A DNA stretch of 64,000 bases from Pseudolysinimonas kribbensis (GTDB lineage Bacteria; Actinomycetota; Actinomycetes; Actinomycetales; Microbacteriaceae), in the NCBI RefSeq assembly GCF_030161895.1, contig NZ_BSVB01000001.1:1736001-1800000 (forward strand), read 5' to 3'. The position numbers and the translations under genes were made by a program. The notes beneath the pieces were generated by a model. That model saw only the letters and a program-made list of their open reading frames with translations. It made no database searches and was not told the DNA's origin. This document shows, one piece after another, positions 1-7,654 of this stretch (the stretch's first letter is position 1; each line of letters starts with the position of its first letter).

Positions 1-557
1 ACCTGGTCGAAAGCCTCTACCGCGCCAACCTGTTCGGCGTCGCGCCGCTGAAGGACAGCATCCAGACGGCGTGGGGCACCGAATGGGTCGTGGTCATCAT
101 CGCCGCGGTGATCGTCGTGCTCATGACGGGCTCGCAGTTCTTCACGCAGCTCCAGCTGGTGTCCAAGAACATGTCGCCGGAGACCAAGGCGAGCCCGATG
201 TACCGCCAGCAGCGGATGCTGCTCTACGTCCTGCCGCTCATCTTCATCTTCTCCGGCTTCGCCTTCCCGATCGGCGCGATGTTCTACTGGCTGACCTCGA
301 ACGTGTGGACGCTCGTGCAGCAGTACCTCGTCATCCGGAACCTGCCGACCCCCGGCAGTGAGGCCGCCCTCGCTCGGGAGGCGCGACTCGCCCGGAAGGC
401 GCACGCTCGTGCGCTTGCCCGCGGGGAGGACCCGGACGGACCGGGCGGCATCGCCCTCGAGGCCGCTGCGGACGGCCCGAGCGCCGCGCCGAAACGGGAG
501 ACCACTCAGCGGCAGCAGCCGACGAGCAAGAACCGCAAGAAGAAGGGCGGCCGCTGA
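1..557 (+). CDS. yidC: Membrane protein insertase YidC/OxaA, C-terminal part (5' end outside window)
   Basis: YidC inserts and folds proteins in the cytoplasmic membrane, with or without SecYEG. The window opens inside the gene in frame 3. The visible 184 residues hold the last membrane segments (around VVIIAAVIVVLMTG, the stretch after QQRMLLYVLPL, and FPIGAMFYWLTSN), which are typical of the Oxa1 domain, followed by a charged Ala/Arg/Lys-rich cytosolic tail ending in KKKGGR that may contact the ribosome. The next gene, jag, starts 2 bases after the stop, so the two are co-transcribed. This fits the usual oriC-proximal order rpmH-rnpA-yidC-jag-rsmG-parA-parB. The N-terminal periplasmic part cannot be judged. 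Confidence 0.93.
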   Translation, partial: LVESLYRANLFGVAPLKDSIQTAWGTEWVVVIIAAVIVVLMTGSQFFTQLQLVSKNMSPETKASPMYRQQRMLLYVLPLIFIFSGFAFPIGAMFYWLTSNVWTLVQQYLVIRNLPTPGSEAALAREARLARKAHARALARGEDPDGPGGIALEAAADGPSAAPKRETTQRQQPTSKNRKKKGGR

Positions 558-559
558 CG

Positions 560-1155
560 ATGTCGGATGCGACCCAGCAGGAGCAGTCGGCGATGCAGCC
601 GACTGACGACCAGGCGATGAACACCGCCGAGCAGGCCGAGCTCGCCGAGACGTGGGCGGAGGAGCCGGCCGGACCGAGCACGTCGGCGGAGCCCTCCGAG
701 CAGGAGCTCATCGACGAGGGCGACATCGCCGCGGACTACATCGAGGAGCTGCTCGACATCGCCGACCTCGACGGCGACATCGACATCGACGCTCGCTCCG
801 GTCGCGCCTACGTCTCGGTGACCGCCTCCGACAGCTCCGACTTGAGCGTGCTGTCGAAGCCGGACACCGTGGCGGCGGTCCAGGAACTCACCCGGCTCGC
901 CGTGCAGAACCGCACGGGCCGGTTCTCGCGTCTGATCCTCGACATCGGCGGCTCCCGCGATACGCGCGCGGGTGAGCTCGCCGCCCTCGTGGACCGCGCG
1001 GTCGCGCGCCTCGAGGAGGGTGCGGCATCCGCCTCGCTCCCCCGATGTCGAGCTATGAGCGCAAGATCGTGCATGATCTGGTTGCGGAGCGGGGCCTCGT
1101 GTCGGAGTCGGAGGGCGAGGGTCGCGACCGGCATACGGTCATCACCCGCGCCTGA
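560..1155 (+). CDS. jag: Jag/SpoIIIJ-associated RNA-binding protein (KH-R3H), frame interrupted by a probable 1-base contraction
   Basis: Jag (KhpB-like) is a cytosolic RNA-binding protein with a KH-like and an R3H domain, normally encoded directly after yidC. The N-terminal 70 residues are acidic. A KH-type region follows (IAADYIEELLDIADLDGD through LILDIGGSRDTRAGEL), and the R3H part should hold the motif SYERKIVHDLV and end in HTVITRA. In the sequence as given, the frame breaks at the C5 run near 1050: the upstream frame continues into nonsense, while one extra C restores the R3H domain and a stop at 1153-1155, giving 198 aa. I read this as a sequencing contraction, not a broken gene. The start ATG at 560 follows the yidC stop by 2 bases. 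Confidence 0.85.
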
Positions 1156-1161
1156 CGCGGC

Positions 1162-1830
1162 ATGTCGGCCCACCTGCCCGACCGGGGCGTTTCACGTGAA
1201 ACATCGGCGCCGGAATCCGAGCCGGAGCCCGCTGTCGCGGCGCAGTTGTTCGGGGCCGGGATCGAGCGGGCGCGGAGCTATGCGGGACAGCTGACTCGTC
1301 GTGGCGAGGAGCTGGGACTCATCGGGCCGCAGGAGCTGTCCCGGCTCTGGAGCCGGCATCTTCTCAACTGCGTCCTGCTCGCCCCGCTCCTTCGTCCCGG
1401 GCGGGTGGGAGATGTGGGCAGCGGCGCCGGCCTGCCGGGCATCGTGCTCGCGATCGCCCGGCCGGACGTGCACATCGTGCTCATCGAACCGATGGAGCGG
1501 CGCACCGAATGGCTGCGCGACGAGGCCGAGCGGCTCGGGCTCGCCAATGTCGAGGTGCTGAGGGCGCGCGCCGAGGACATCAGCGACCTCGCGCTGGACC
1601 AGGTCACCGCGCGGGCGGTGGCGGCTCTGCGGACCCTCATCCCGCTGACCGCGCCCCTGGTCCGGGCGGAGGGCGAGCTGCTCCTCATGAAGGGCGCCCG
1701 TGTGGCGGAAGAGCTGACCGCGGCACGGAAGGCGATCGCGGCGGCTCGGCTGCGTGACGTCGAGGTGCTCGAGCTCGGCGCCGGGCTCGGGACCGAGACG
1801 ACCCGCGTCTTCCGAGCGAGCGTGGGATGA
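1162..1830 (+). CDS. rsmG: 16S rRNA (guanine(527)-N7)-methyltransferase RsmG
   Basis: RsmG (GidB) methylates N7 of G527 in 16S rRNA using S-adenosylmethionine; its loss causes low-level streptomycin resistance. The 222-residue protein has the SAM-binding motif VGDVGSGAGLPG at about residues 89-100, and the GidB features WSRHLLNC and LLLMKGAR. The start ATG 6 bases after the jag stop is the simplest choice. It makes the parS site at 1189-1202 part of the coding sequence (peptide GVSRETS). A later start would leave parS untranslated but no better ribosome site is obvious. The gene lies between jag and parA, as in most actinobacteria. Confidence 0.93.
   Translation: MSAHLPDRGVSRETSAPESEPEPAVAAQLFGAGIERARSYAGQLTRRGEELGLIGPQELSRLWSRHLLNCVLLAPLLRPGRVGDVGSGAGLPGIVLAIARPDVHIVLIEPMERRTEWLRDEAERLGLANVEVLRARAEDISDLALDQVTARAVAALRTLIPLTAPLVRAEGELLLMKGARVAEELTAARKAIAAARLRDVEVLELGAGLGTETTRVFRASVG
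1189..1202. promoter_or_regulatory. parS centromere site 1
   Basis: GTTTCACGTGAAAC is a perfect 14-base palindrome and equals the core of the chromosomal parS site bound by ParB. It lies inside the 5' coding part of rsmG. ParB loads here as a CTP-gated clamp to organise the origin region. Confidence 0.95.
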
Positions 1831-1936
1831 CTCCTTTCCCACAGGACCGGGCCTCCACCGGACGACGACGGCCGCGGCTGCCGGTCGAAGCACGCGGGTA
1901 CAGTTGTCTGGTTCCGCGGGCGACCCGGACCGCGGT

Positions 1937-1950
1937 GTTTCACGTGAAAC
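1937..1950. promoter_or_regulatory. parS centromere site 2
   Basis: A second perfect GTTTCACGTGAAAC palindrome, 748 bases from the first, just before the parA start codon chosen here. The surrounding bases resemble those of site 1 (both would encode PDRGVSRETS), suggesting the context was duplicated or is conserved with the site. Confidence 0.95.
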
Positions 1951-1978
1951 CTCGACGAATGACGACGGACGGAGCCCG

Positions 1979-2860
1979 GTGAGCGGCGAACGACTCGATG
2001 GGGGAACGCCCCTCGCCTCCGAGGTCGCAGACATCGCCCGCCGGCGCACGCTGCTCGCCGAGCAGGTGCTCCCGTTGCCGGAGGCGACGAGGATCATCAC
2101 GGTCTCGAACCAGAAGGGCGGCGTCGGCAAGACGACCACCACGGTCAACCTCGCGGCGGCGCTCGCGCAATCCGGTGCGAAGGTGCTGGTGATCGACCTG
2201 GATCCGCAGGGGAACGCGTCCACGGCGCTCGGCGTCGAGCACCGGTCGGAGACCGCGAGCGTGTACGACGTCATCGTGAGCGACGTGCCCCTGGCGGATG
2301 TCGTGCAGTCGAGCCCCGAGTTCCCCGGCCTGACGTGCGTACCGGCGACCATCCATCTCGCGGGCGCCGAGATCGAACTCGTCTCACTCGTGGCCCGCGA
2401 ACAGCGTCTGCGCAGCGCCCTCGACGCGTACCTGCTCGATCACGACGTGCACTACGTGCTCATCGACTGCCCGCCCTCGCTCGGGCTGCTGACCATCAAC
2501 GCGTTCGTCGCGGCGCGCGAGGTGCTCATCCCCATCCAGTGCGAGTACTACGCGCTGGAAGGGCTCAGCCAGCTGCTGAACAGCATCCAGCTGATCCAGC
2601 ACCACCTGAACCCGGCCCTCGATGTCTCGACGATCCTCCTCACGATGTACGACTCGCGCACGAACCTGGCGAACCAGGTGGTCGAGGAGGTGCGCCAGCA
2701 CTTCCCCGAGCAGGTGCTCAACACGCTCATCCCGCGGTCGGTGCGGATCTCGGAGGCCCCGAGCTATGGCCAGAGTGTGATCAGTTACGACGCCAACTCG
2801 CCTGGATCGCTCTCGTATCGCGAGGCGGCGGCCGAGATCGCCCGACGAGGAGGCCGCTGA
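1979..2860 (+). CDS. parA: Chromosome partitioning ATPase ParA (Soj)
   Basis: ParA is a deviant-Walker ATPase that binds DNA non-specifically and drives segregation of ParB-parS complexes. The deviant Walker A motif KGGVGKT is at residues 46-52, followed by VIDLDPQGNAST and IDCPPSLGLLTINA, all diagnostic. I chose GTG at 1979, preceded by GGAG 4 bases upstream, giving 293 aa. Longer in-frame starts would translate parS 2 and reach back into rsmG. The N-terminal 40 residues before the Walker A motif are typical of actinobacterial ParA. The stop overlaps the parB start by one base (TGATG), implying translational coupling. Confidence 0.95.
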   Translation: MSGERLDGGTPLASEVADIARRRTLLAEQVLPLPEATRIITVSNQKGGVGKTTTTVNLAAALAQSGAKVLVIDLDPQGNASTALGVEHRSETASVYDVIVSDVPLADVVQSSPEFPGLTCVPATIHLAGAEIELVSLVAREQRLRSALDAYLLDHDVHYVLIDCPPSLGLLTINAFVAAREVLIPIQCEYYALEGLSQLLNSIQLIQHHLNPALDVSTILLTMYDSRTNLANQVVEEVRQHFPEQVLNTLIPRSVRISEAPSYGQSVISYDANSPGSLSYREAAAEIARRGGR

Positions 2861-3825
2861 TGGCTGCCGCGAAGCGCACCGGCCTCGGCCGCGGGATCGG
2901 TGCCCTGATCCCGACCGCCGAGGAGCAGGGTCGGCGACCCTCGACCGAGCGGCCGGTCGACGTGTTCTTCGCCGCGGACACCGCGGACGGTCTGGTCAAC
3001 GTCCCCGGCGCGCGGCTCGTCAGCCTGGATCCCGCCGACATCGTTCCCAATGCGCAGCAGCCGCGCACGGAGTTCGACCAGGAGGCGCTCGACGAGCTCG
3101 TCGTCTCGGTCCGCGAGTTCGGCGTCCTGCAGCCGGTCGTGGTCCGGCCCCGTTCCGACGCGGGGGCCGGCGAGGCGCACTACGAGCTGATCATGGGCGA
3201 GCGCCGGTTGCGCGCGACCAAGATCGCCGGGCTGCCGAGCATCCCCGCCATCGTGCGCGACACGGCGGACGACGCCATGCTGCGCGACGCTCTGCTCGAG
3301 AACCTGCATCGCGCTCAGCTGAACGCGATCGAAGAGGCGTCGGCCTACCAGCAGCTGCTCGCGGACTTCGGCATCACTCAGGAGCAACTGGCCACGCGGA
3401 TCGGGCGATCGCGTCCGCAGATCACGAACACCCTGCGGCTGCTGCGGCTGCCGGAGCCGATCCAGCGCCGCGTCGCCTCGGGCGTCCTGAGCGCCGGTCA
3501 CGCGCGGGCGATCCTCGCCGCGGGGGAGCCGGATGCCATGCAGCGGCTCGCCGACAAGATCGTCAACGAGGACCTGTCGGTGCGCGCGGCGGAGGCGGCG
3601 GTGTCGCTCACGAAGCCGACGAGACCGGGCGCGGCGCCGAAGCCGACCAAGGGTCGTCGTCAGGGTCAGCTCGACGAGATCGCGGAACGCCTCGGCGATC
3701 GGCTCGACACCCGGGTGCGGATCGCGCTCGGGGCGAGCAAGGGCACGCTCACCATCGAGTTCGCGACGGTCGGCGACCTCAACCGTATTCTCGGGGAGCT
3801 CGGCGAAGACGGCTTCGGCGGATAA
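2860..3825 (+). CDS. parB: Chromosome partitioning protein ParB (Spo0J)
   Basis: ParB is a CTP-binding DNA clamp that loads at parS and recruits SMC and ParA. The 321-residue protein starts with the ParA-stimulating peptide (GLGRGIGALIP). The CTP-binding motif GERRLRA is at residues 113-119, then the helix-turn-helix (TQEQLATRIGRSRPQITNTLRLL) and a C-terminal dimerisation domain. It is encoded immediately after parA with a 1-base overlap. Two parS sites lie 0.9 and 1.7 kb upstream. No strong terminator is visible in the 58 bases separating it from the convergent ddl gene. Confidence 0.96.
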   Translation: MAAAKRTGLGRGIGALIPTAEEQGRRPSTERPVDVFFAADTADGLVNVPGARLVSLDPADIVPNAQQPRTEFDQEALDELVVSVREFGVLQPVVVRPRSDAGAGEAHYELIMGERRLRATKIAGLPSIPAIVRDTADDAMLRDALLENLHRAQLNAIEEASAYQQLLADFGITQEQLATRIGRSRPQITNTLRLLRLPEPIQRRVASGVLSAGHARAILAAGEPDAMQRLADKIVNEDLSVRAAEAAVSLTKPTRPGAAPKPTKGRRQGQLDEIAERLGDRLDTRVRIALGASKGTLTIEFATVGDLNRILGELGEDGFGG

Positions 3826-3883
3826 CTGGGAATGCCGGTTACGTGCCTCGGTCTTTCTTACTGCGCGACCGCCACCGCGGATG

Positions 3884-4831
3884 CTACGAGCGGAGTGCTG
3901 CGCGCGCGAGCTCCGCGTAGACCCAGCCGAGATCGTGCCCGGCCGCCTCCAGCGCCTGCGGCAGGAGCGAGGTCTCGGTGAGACCCGGCAGCACGTTCGC
4001 CTCGAGGAACCAGGCGGTCCCGGCGCCGTCGATGATGAGGTCGACCCGGGAGAGGTGCCGGAGCCCCAGCGCCCGGTGAGCGGTGAGAGCGGCCTCGGTT
4101 GCGGCCGCGGCGACGCCCCGGTCGATGCGCGCCGGCACGTAGAAGCGGGTCTCACCCGCGTTGTAGCGGGCCTCGAAGCTGTAGACGCCCGAGAGCGGCT
4201 CGATCTCGACCGCCGGCAGGGCGACCGGGCCGTCGCCGGTGTCGATGATGCCGATCGCGATCTCGGTGCCGGTGATCCGCTGCTCGACGAGCGCGACATC
4301 CCCATAGGTGTAGGCGTCCACCATCGCGCGCGGCAGCCCGGCGCGGTCCTCGACGATGGTCACGCCCTGCGCCGAGCCGCCGCGCGCGGGCTTGACCACG
4401 AGCGGCACCGGGAGCTCGTCGGCGATCGCCTCGAAGACCGCGTTCGCGCCGAGCTCACGGAACGCGTCGCGCCCGAGCGTGATGGACCTCGGGGTGGCGA
4501 CCCCGGCGCGGGCGACGATCGCCTTGGCGGTCGGCTTGTCCCACGCGAGGCGGGCCGCGTCGGAGAGCGATCCGACGAACGGGATGCCGAGGAACTCCAG
4601 CAGCCCGCGCAGGGCGCCGTCCTCCCCGCTCGCGCCGTGCAGGGCGGGCCAGACCACGTCGGGCGGGTCGGCCCGGAGCGCGGCGAGGAGGGTGGCATCC
4701 GGATCGACGAGCTCGACGTGCAGCCCGTGCTCGAGGAGGCTGTCGGCGACGCGACGGCCGGAGCGCAGCGACACGTCGCGCTCGTGCGAGATGCCGCCCG
4801 CGAGCACGACGACGCGGTGCAGTTCGGTCAT
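3884..4831 (-). CDS. D-alanine--D-alanine ligase family protein
   Basis: An ATP-grasp enzyme of the Ddl family, which joins two D-alanines for peptidoglycan precursors. Visible features are the N-terminal VVLAGGISHERDVSLRSG, the ALHGASGEDGALRGLLEFLGIPFVGS segment, VVKPARGGSAQGV (ATP-grasp Lys) and the C-terminal FLEANVLPGLTETSLLP metal and substrate region. At 315 residues it is shorter than the 350-380 residues of housekeeping actinobacterial Ddl, so it may be a second ligase or a ligase of altered specificity; the chromosome may carry another copy elsewhere. It lies 16 bases after the aminotransferase and is probably in one operon with it. Confidence 0.85.
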   Translation of the reverse strand: MTELHRVVVLAGGISHERDVSLRSGRRVADSLLEHGLHVELVDPDATLLAALRADPPDVVWPALHGASGEDGALRGLLEFLGIPFVGSLSDAARLAWDKPTAKAIVARAGVATPRSITLGRDAFRELGANAVFEAIADELPVPLVVKPARGGSAQGVTIVEDRAGLPRAMVDAYTYGDVALVEQRITGTEIAIGIIDTGDGPVALPAVEIEPLSGVYSFEARYNAGETRFYVPARIDRGVAAAATEAALTAHRALGLRHLSRVDLIIDGAGTAWFLEANVLPGLTETSLLPQALEAAGHDLGWVYAELARAALRS

Positions 4832-4847
4832 GGCGAAGGGCTCCGGG

Positions 4848-6148
4848 TCAGCCGACGTTGGGCGGCAGCACGCTCTGTCGCTCGGGGTGCGCCGGCAGCG
4901 GCTGGGTCTGCGCGAACTCGTTGAGCAGCGTCAGCTCGCCGCTGATGACGGCGGCGAGACGTCGGACGCCCTCGCGGATGAAATCCGGAGTGGGGTAGCA
5001 GAACGAGAGCCGCATGGCGTCGCGCCCACCGCCGTCCGCGTAGAAGGCCGTGCCGGGCGTGTACGCCACGAGCTCCTTCACGGCGCGGGGCAGCATCGCT
5101 TTCGAGTCCAGCTGCTCGGGCAGGCGCAGCCACACGTAGAACCCGCCGTTCGGCACCGTCCAGCGCAGGCCGGGGAGGTGCTCGGCGAGCGCGGCGAGCA
5201 TCGCGTCGCGGCGCTCGCGGTAGACGCCGCGGAACGTGTCGATCTGACCGCGCCAGTCGGCCGTGTCGAGGTACTCGGAGATGACGTGCTGCGAGAACGA
5301 GCTCGGGGAGAGCACCGCCGCCTCGTTGGCGAGCACGAGCTTCTCGCGGATCGCGTGCGGCGCCAGGGCCCAGCCGACCCGGAGGCCGGGAGCGAGGGTC
5401 TTCGAGAACGTGCCCAGATAGACGACGCCGTCCTCCTCGATCGAGCGCATCGCCTGCGGGGGCGCCTGATCGAAGTAGAGCAGTCCGTAGGGGTTGTCCT
5501 CGAGCACCAGGATGCCGGCGTCCCGGGCGATCTCGAGCACCTCCATGCGGCGCTGCCAGCTGAGGGTCACGCCCATCGGGTTGTGGAACGACGGCACCGT
5601 GTAGAGCAGCTTGATGCGACGGCCCGCCTCGCGAAGACGCACGATCGTCGCGCGCAGGGCCTCGGGCACGAGACCGCCCTCGTCCATCTCGACGTGCACG
5701 ATCTCGGCCTGGAAGCTCTTGAACACGGTGATCGCCGTGACGTAGCTCGGTCCCTCGGCGATCACGACGTCGCCGGGATCGAGGAAGAGCTTCGCCATCA
5801 GCTCGAGCGCGTGCTGCGATCCGGTGGTCACGACGACATCGTCGACGCTGCCCCGGATGCCCTCCAGCGCCATGACCTCGAGGATCTGCTCGCGCAGGCG
5901 CGGCATCCCCTGACCCGATCCGTACTGCAGCGCGACCGGACCGTGCTCGCGCACCGTGCGCTCCACGGCGGTCTCGACGAGCTGCCGGGGCAGGGCCGAG
6001 ACGTACGGCATACCGCCGGCGAGGAGACCACCTCGGGCCGGCTGGCGACGGCGAACAGGGCGCGCACCTCGGAGGCGGCGAGGCCGGCGGTGCGCTCGGC
6101 GTAGCTGTCGTACCAGGGGTCGAGGTTGTTGCCCTGCTGCTGGGTCAC
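4848..6148 (-). CDS. PLP-dependent aminotransferase (fold type I, 2-aminoadipate/LysN-like), frame interrupted by a probable contraction
   Basis: A fold-type I aminotransferase of the LysN/MocR-catalytic-domain type without a GntR DNA-binding domain. Motifs visible are LAGGMPYVSALP, TTGSQHALELMAKLFLDPGD, EDNPYGLLYF and the PLP lysine in FSKTLAPGLRVGWALAP. The C-terminal part starts in one frame (GTG at 6148, peptide TQQQGNNLDPWYDSYAERTAG) and continues in another. One extra G in the run at 6023-6024 joins them (PEVVS-LAGGMP), giving 433 aa. Similar pairs of aminotransferase and Ddl-like genes beside parB are known to me from related actinobacteria; the true substrate cannot be read from the sequence. 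Confidence 0.82.
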
Positions 6149-6174
6149 CCGACCCAGGGTAGCCGCCAACGACC

Positions 6175-6207
6175 AAACGGCCCCGCCCCCGAGAGGGGAC
6201 GAGGCCG
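6175..6207 (-). terminator. Rho-independent terminator of trxA
   Basis: A 13-bp stem (6178-6190 with 195-6207, two G-U pairs, GAGA loop) followed on the minus strand by TTT. It lies 16 bases past the trxA stop and before the aminotransferase start. Confidence 0.75.
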
Positions 6208-6222
6208 CCGATGCCGGATTGG

Positions 6223-6546
6223 CTACGCGAGGAACTCCGCGAGGTCCGCCTCGAGGGCGGGCTTGGGCTTGGCGCCGATGACGGTCTTGACGACCTCGCC
6301 GCCCTTGAACACCTTCATCGCGGGGATCGAGGTGATGCCGTACTTCATCGCGGTCTCCGGATTGTCGTCGACGTTGAGCTTGACGATCTGGAGCCTGTCG
6401 GAGTTCTCCTCCGCGATCTTGTCGAGGATGGGCGACACCGCGCGACACGGCCCGCACCACTCCGCCCAGAAGTCGACCATGATCGGCTTCTCGGACTGCA
6501 GGACGTCGGCCTCGAAGGTCGCGTCGGTCACTTCCTTGGCACTCAT
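6223..6546 (-). CDS. trxA: Thioredoxin
   Basis: Thioredoxin, 107 aa, reduces protein disulfides in the cytosol and is itself reduced by TrxB. The active site WCGPC is at residues 30-34, with FWAEW before it and the cis-proline region GITSIPAMKVFKGGE after it. The ATG at 6546 is preceded by GAAGGACAG, a plausible ribosome site. As given, the sequence reads through from trxB without a stop, which would make a 455-residue TrxB-TrxA fusion; I consider that an artefact (see the trxB entry). Confidence 0.93.
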   Translation of the reverse strand: MSAKEVTDATFEADVLQSEKPIMVDFWAEWCGPCRAVSPILDKIAEENSDRLQIVKLNVDDNPETAMKYGITSIPAMKVFKGGEVVKTVIGAKPKPALEADLAEFLA

Positions 6547-6617
6547 CTGTCCTTCTTCCTGAAACGAACCTGCTGAGACAACGCCGCCGGCGGCGTCCGT
6601 ATTCCGGTCGGCGATCG

Positions 6618-7590
6618 TCAGGCCGGCACGGCGACGGGAGCCGCCCTCGGCCCGGGCGAGCAGCTCCTTCGGCAGGGCCGCGAGGTAGTGCTCGGCGTCG
6701 AGGGCCGCCACGACGCCCGAGCCGGCCGCGGTCGCCGCCTGCTTGTAGGTGGGGTCGATGACGTCGCCCGCCGCGAAGACGCCCGGCAGATTCGTCTTGG
6801 AGGTGCGGCCCTGCACGGCGATCGTCCCCTCGGGCGTGAGATCGAGCTGGCCGTGCACGAGGTGCGTGCGCGGGTCGGCGCCGATCGCCACGAACAGACC
6901 GCTCACGTCGAGCGTGGTCTCCGACCCGTCGACCGTGTCGACCAGGCCCACGCCGGTGACCTTCTCGTCGCCGTAGATGTGGGCGACCTCCTTGTTCCAG
7001 ACGAACCGGATCTTCGGATCCGCCTTCGCGCGGTCCTGCATCGCGACGGAGGCGCGCAGCTCGTCGCGACGGTGCACGAGGTACACGACGTCGGCGAACC
7101 GGGTGAGGAAGGTGGCCTCCTCGAGCGCCGAGTCGCCGCCGCCCACGACCGCGACCTTCTTCTGGCGGAAGAACGCGCCGTCACAGGTGGCGCACCACGA
7201 GACGCCGTAGCCCGAGAGCCGCGTCTCGTCCTCGAGACCCAGCTTGCGATACGCCGACCCCGTCGCATAGATGACGGTCAGCGCCTCGTGCACGTCGCCG
7301 TTGCCGAGCTTCACGGTCTTGACCTCGCCCGCGAGCGAGAGCTCCACGACATCGTCGTAGACGATCTCGGCGCCGAACCGCTCGGCCTGGTTCTGCATCT
7401 GGATCATGAGGTCCGGCCCCATGATGCCGTCGGGGAAGCCGGGGAAGTTCTCGACCTCGGTCGTCTTCATGAGCTCGCCGCCGAAGTCGACCGAGCTCGC
7501 GATCACGAGCGGCTTGAGATTCGCGCGCGCGGCGTAGATCGCCGCCGTGTAGCCAGCCGGGCCCGAGCCGATGATGATGACCTGCCGCAT
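6618..7590 (-). CDS. trxB: Thioredoxin-disulfide reductase, end disturbed by a probable 1-base expansion
   Basis: Flavoprotein that reduces thioredoxin with NADPH. Features are the FAD motif IIGSGPAGYTAA (residues 7-18), the redox pair CATC at 133-136, the NADPH motif VGGGDSALEEA, and the C-terminal FAD motif GVFAAGDVIDPTYKQA. Read as given, the ORF continues through an Arg/Gly-rich linker into trxA. Removing one base from the CCC at 6644-6646 instead ends TrxB with EAAPVAVPA and TGA at 6618-6620 (323 aa, normal size). It also leaves a 71-base gap with a GC palindrome and a ribosome site before trxA. Start ATG at 7590 has a strong GGAGG 6 bases upstream. Confidence 0.9.
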
Positions 7591-7617
7591 GGAAGCCTCC
7601 GTAGTGCTGGGGAGTAC

Positions 7618-7643
7618 AACACATCGTAGGCACGGGATGTTCC
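7618..7643 (-). promoter_or_regulatory. SigR/SigH-type (thiol-oxidative stress) promoter of trxB
   Basis: On the minus strand GGAAC, exactly 18 bases, then GTT, matching the GGAAY-N17/18-GTT consensus of actinobacterial SigR/SigH promoters that control trxBA. The GTT ends 27 bases before the trxB ATG, a suitable position. A housekeeping-type TACGAT hexamer (7623-7628) lies within the spacer, so a second promoter is possible. Confidence 0.65.
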
Positions 7644-7654
7644 CGCGCCCCGGC

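Noticed and set aside
1754-1978. Longer parA from 1754
   Set aside because: It overlaps rsmG in another frame and translates parS. GTG 1979 has a ribosome site and gives a normal ParA length.
4360-6104. Long plus-strand ORFs opposite ddl, aminotransferase, trxB, MurJ and purB
   Set aside because: They are antisense shadows of real genes, with Arg/His/Asp-rich biased composition and no domains.
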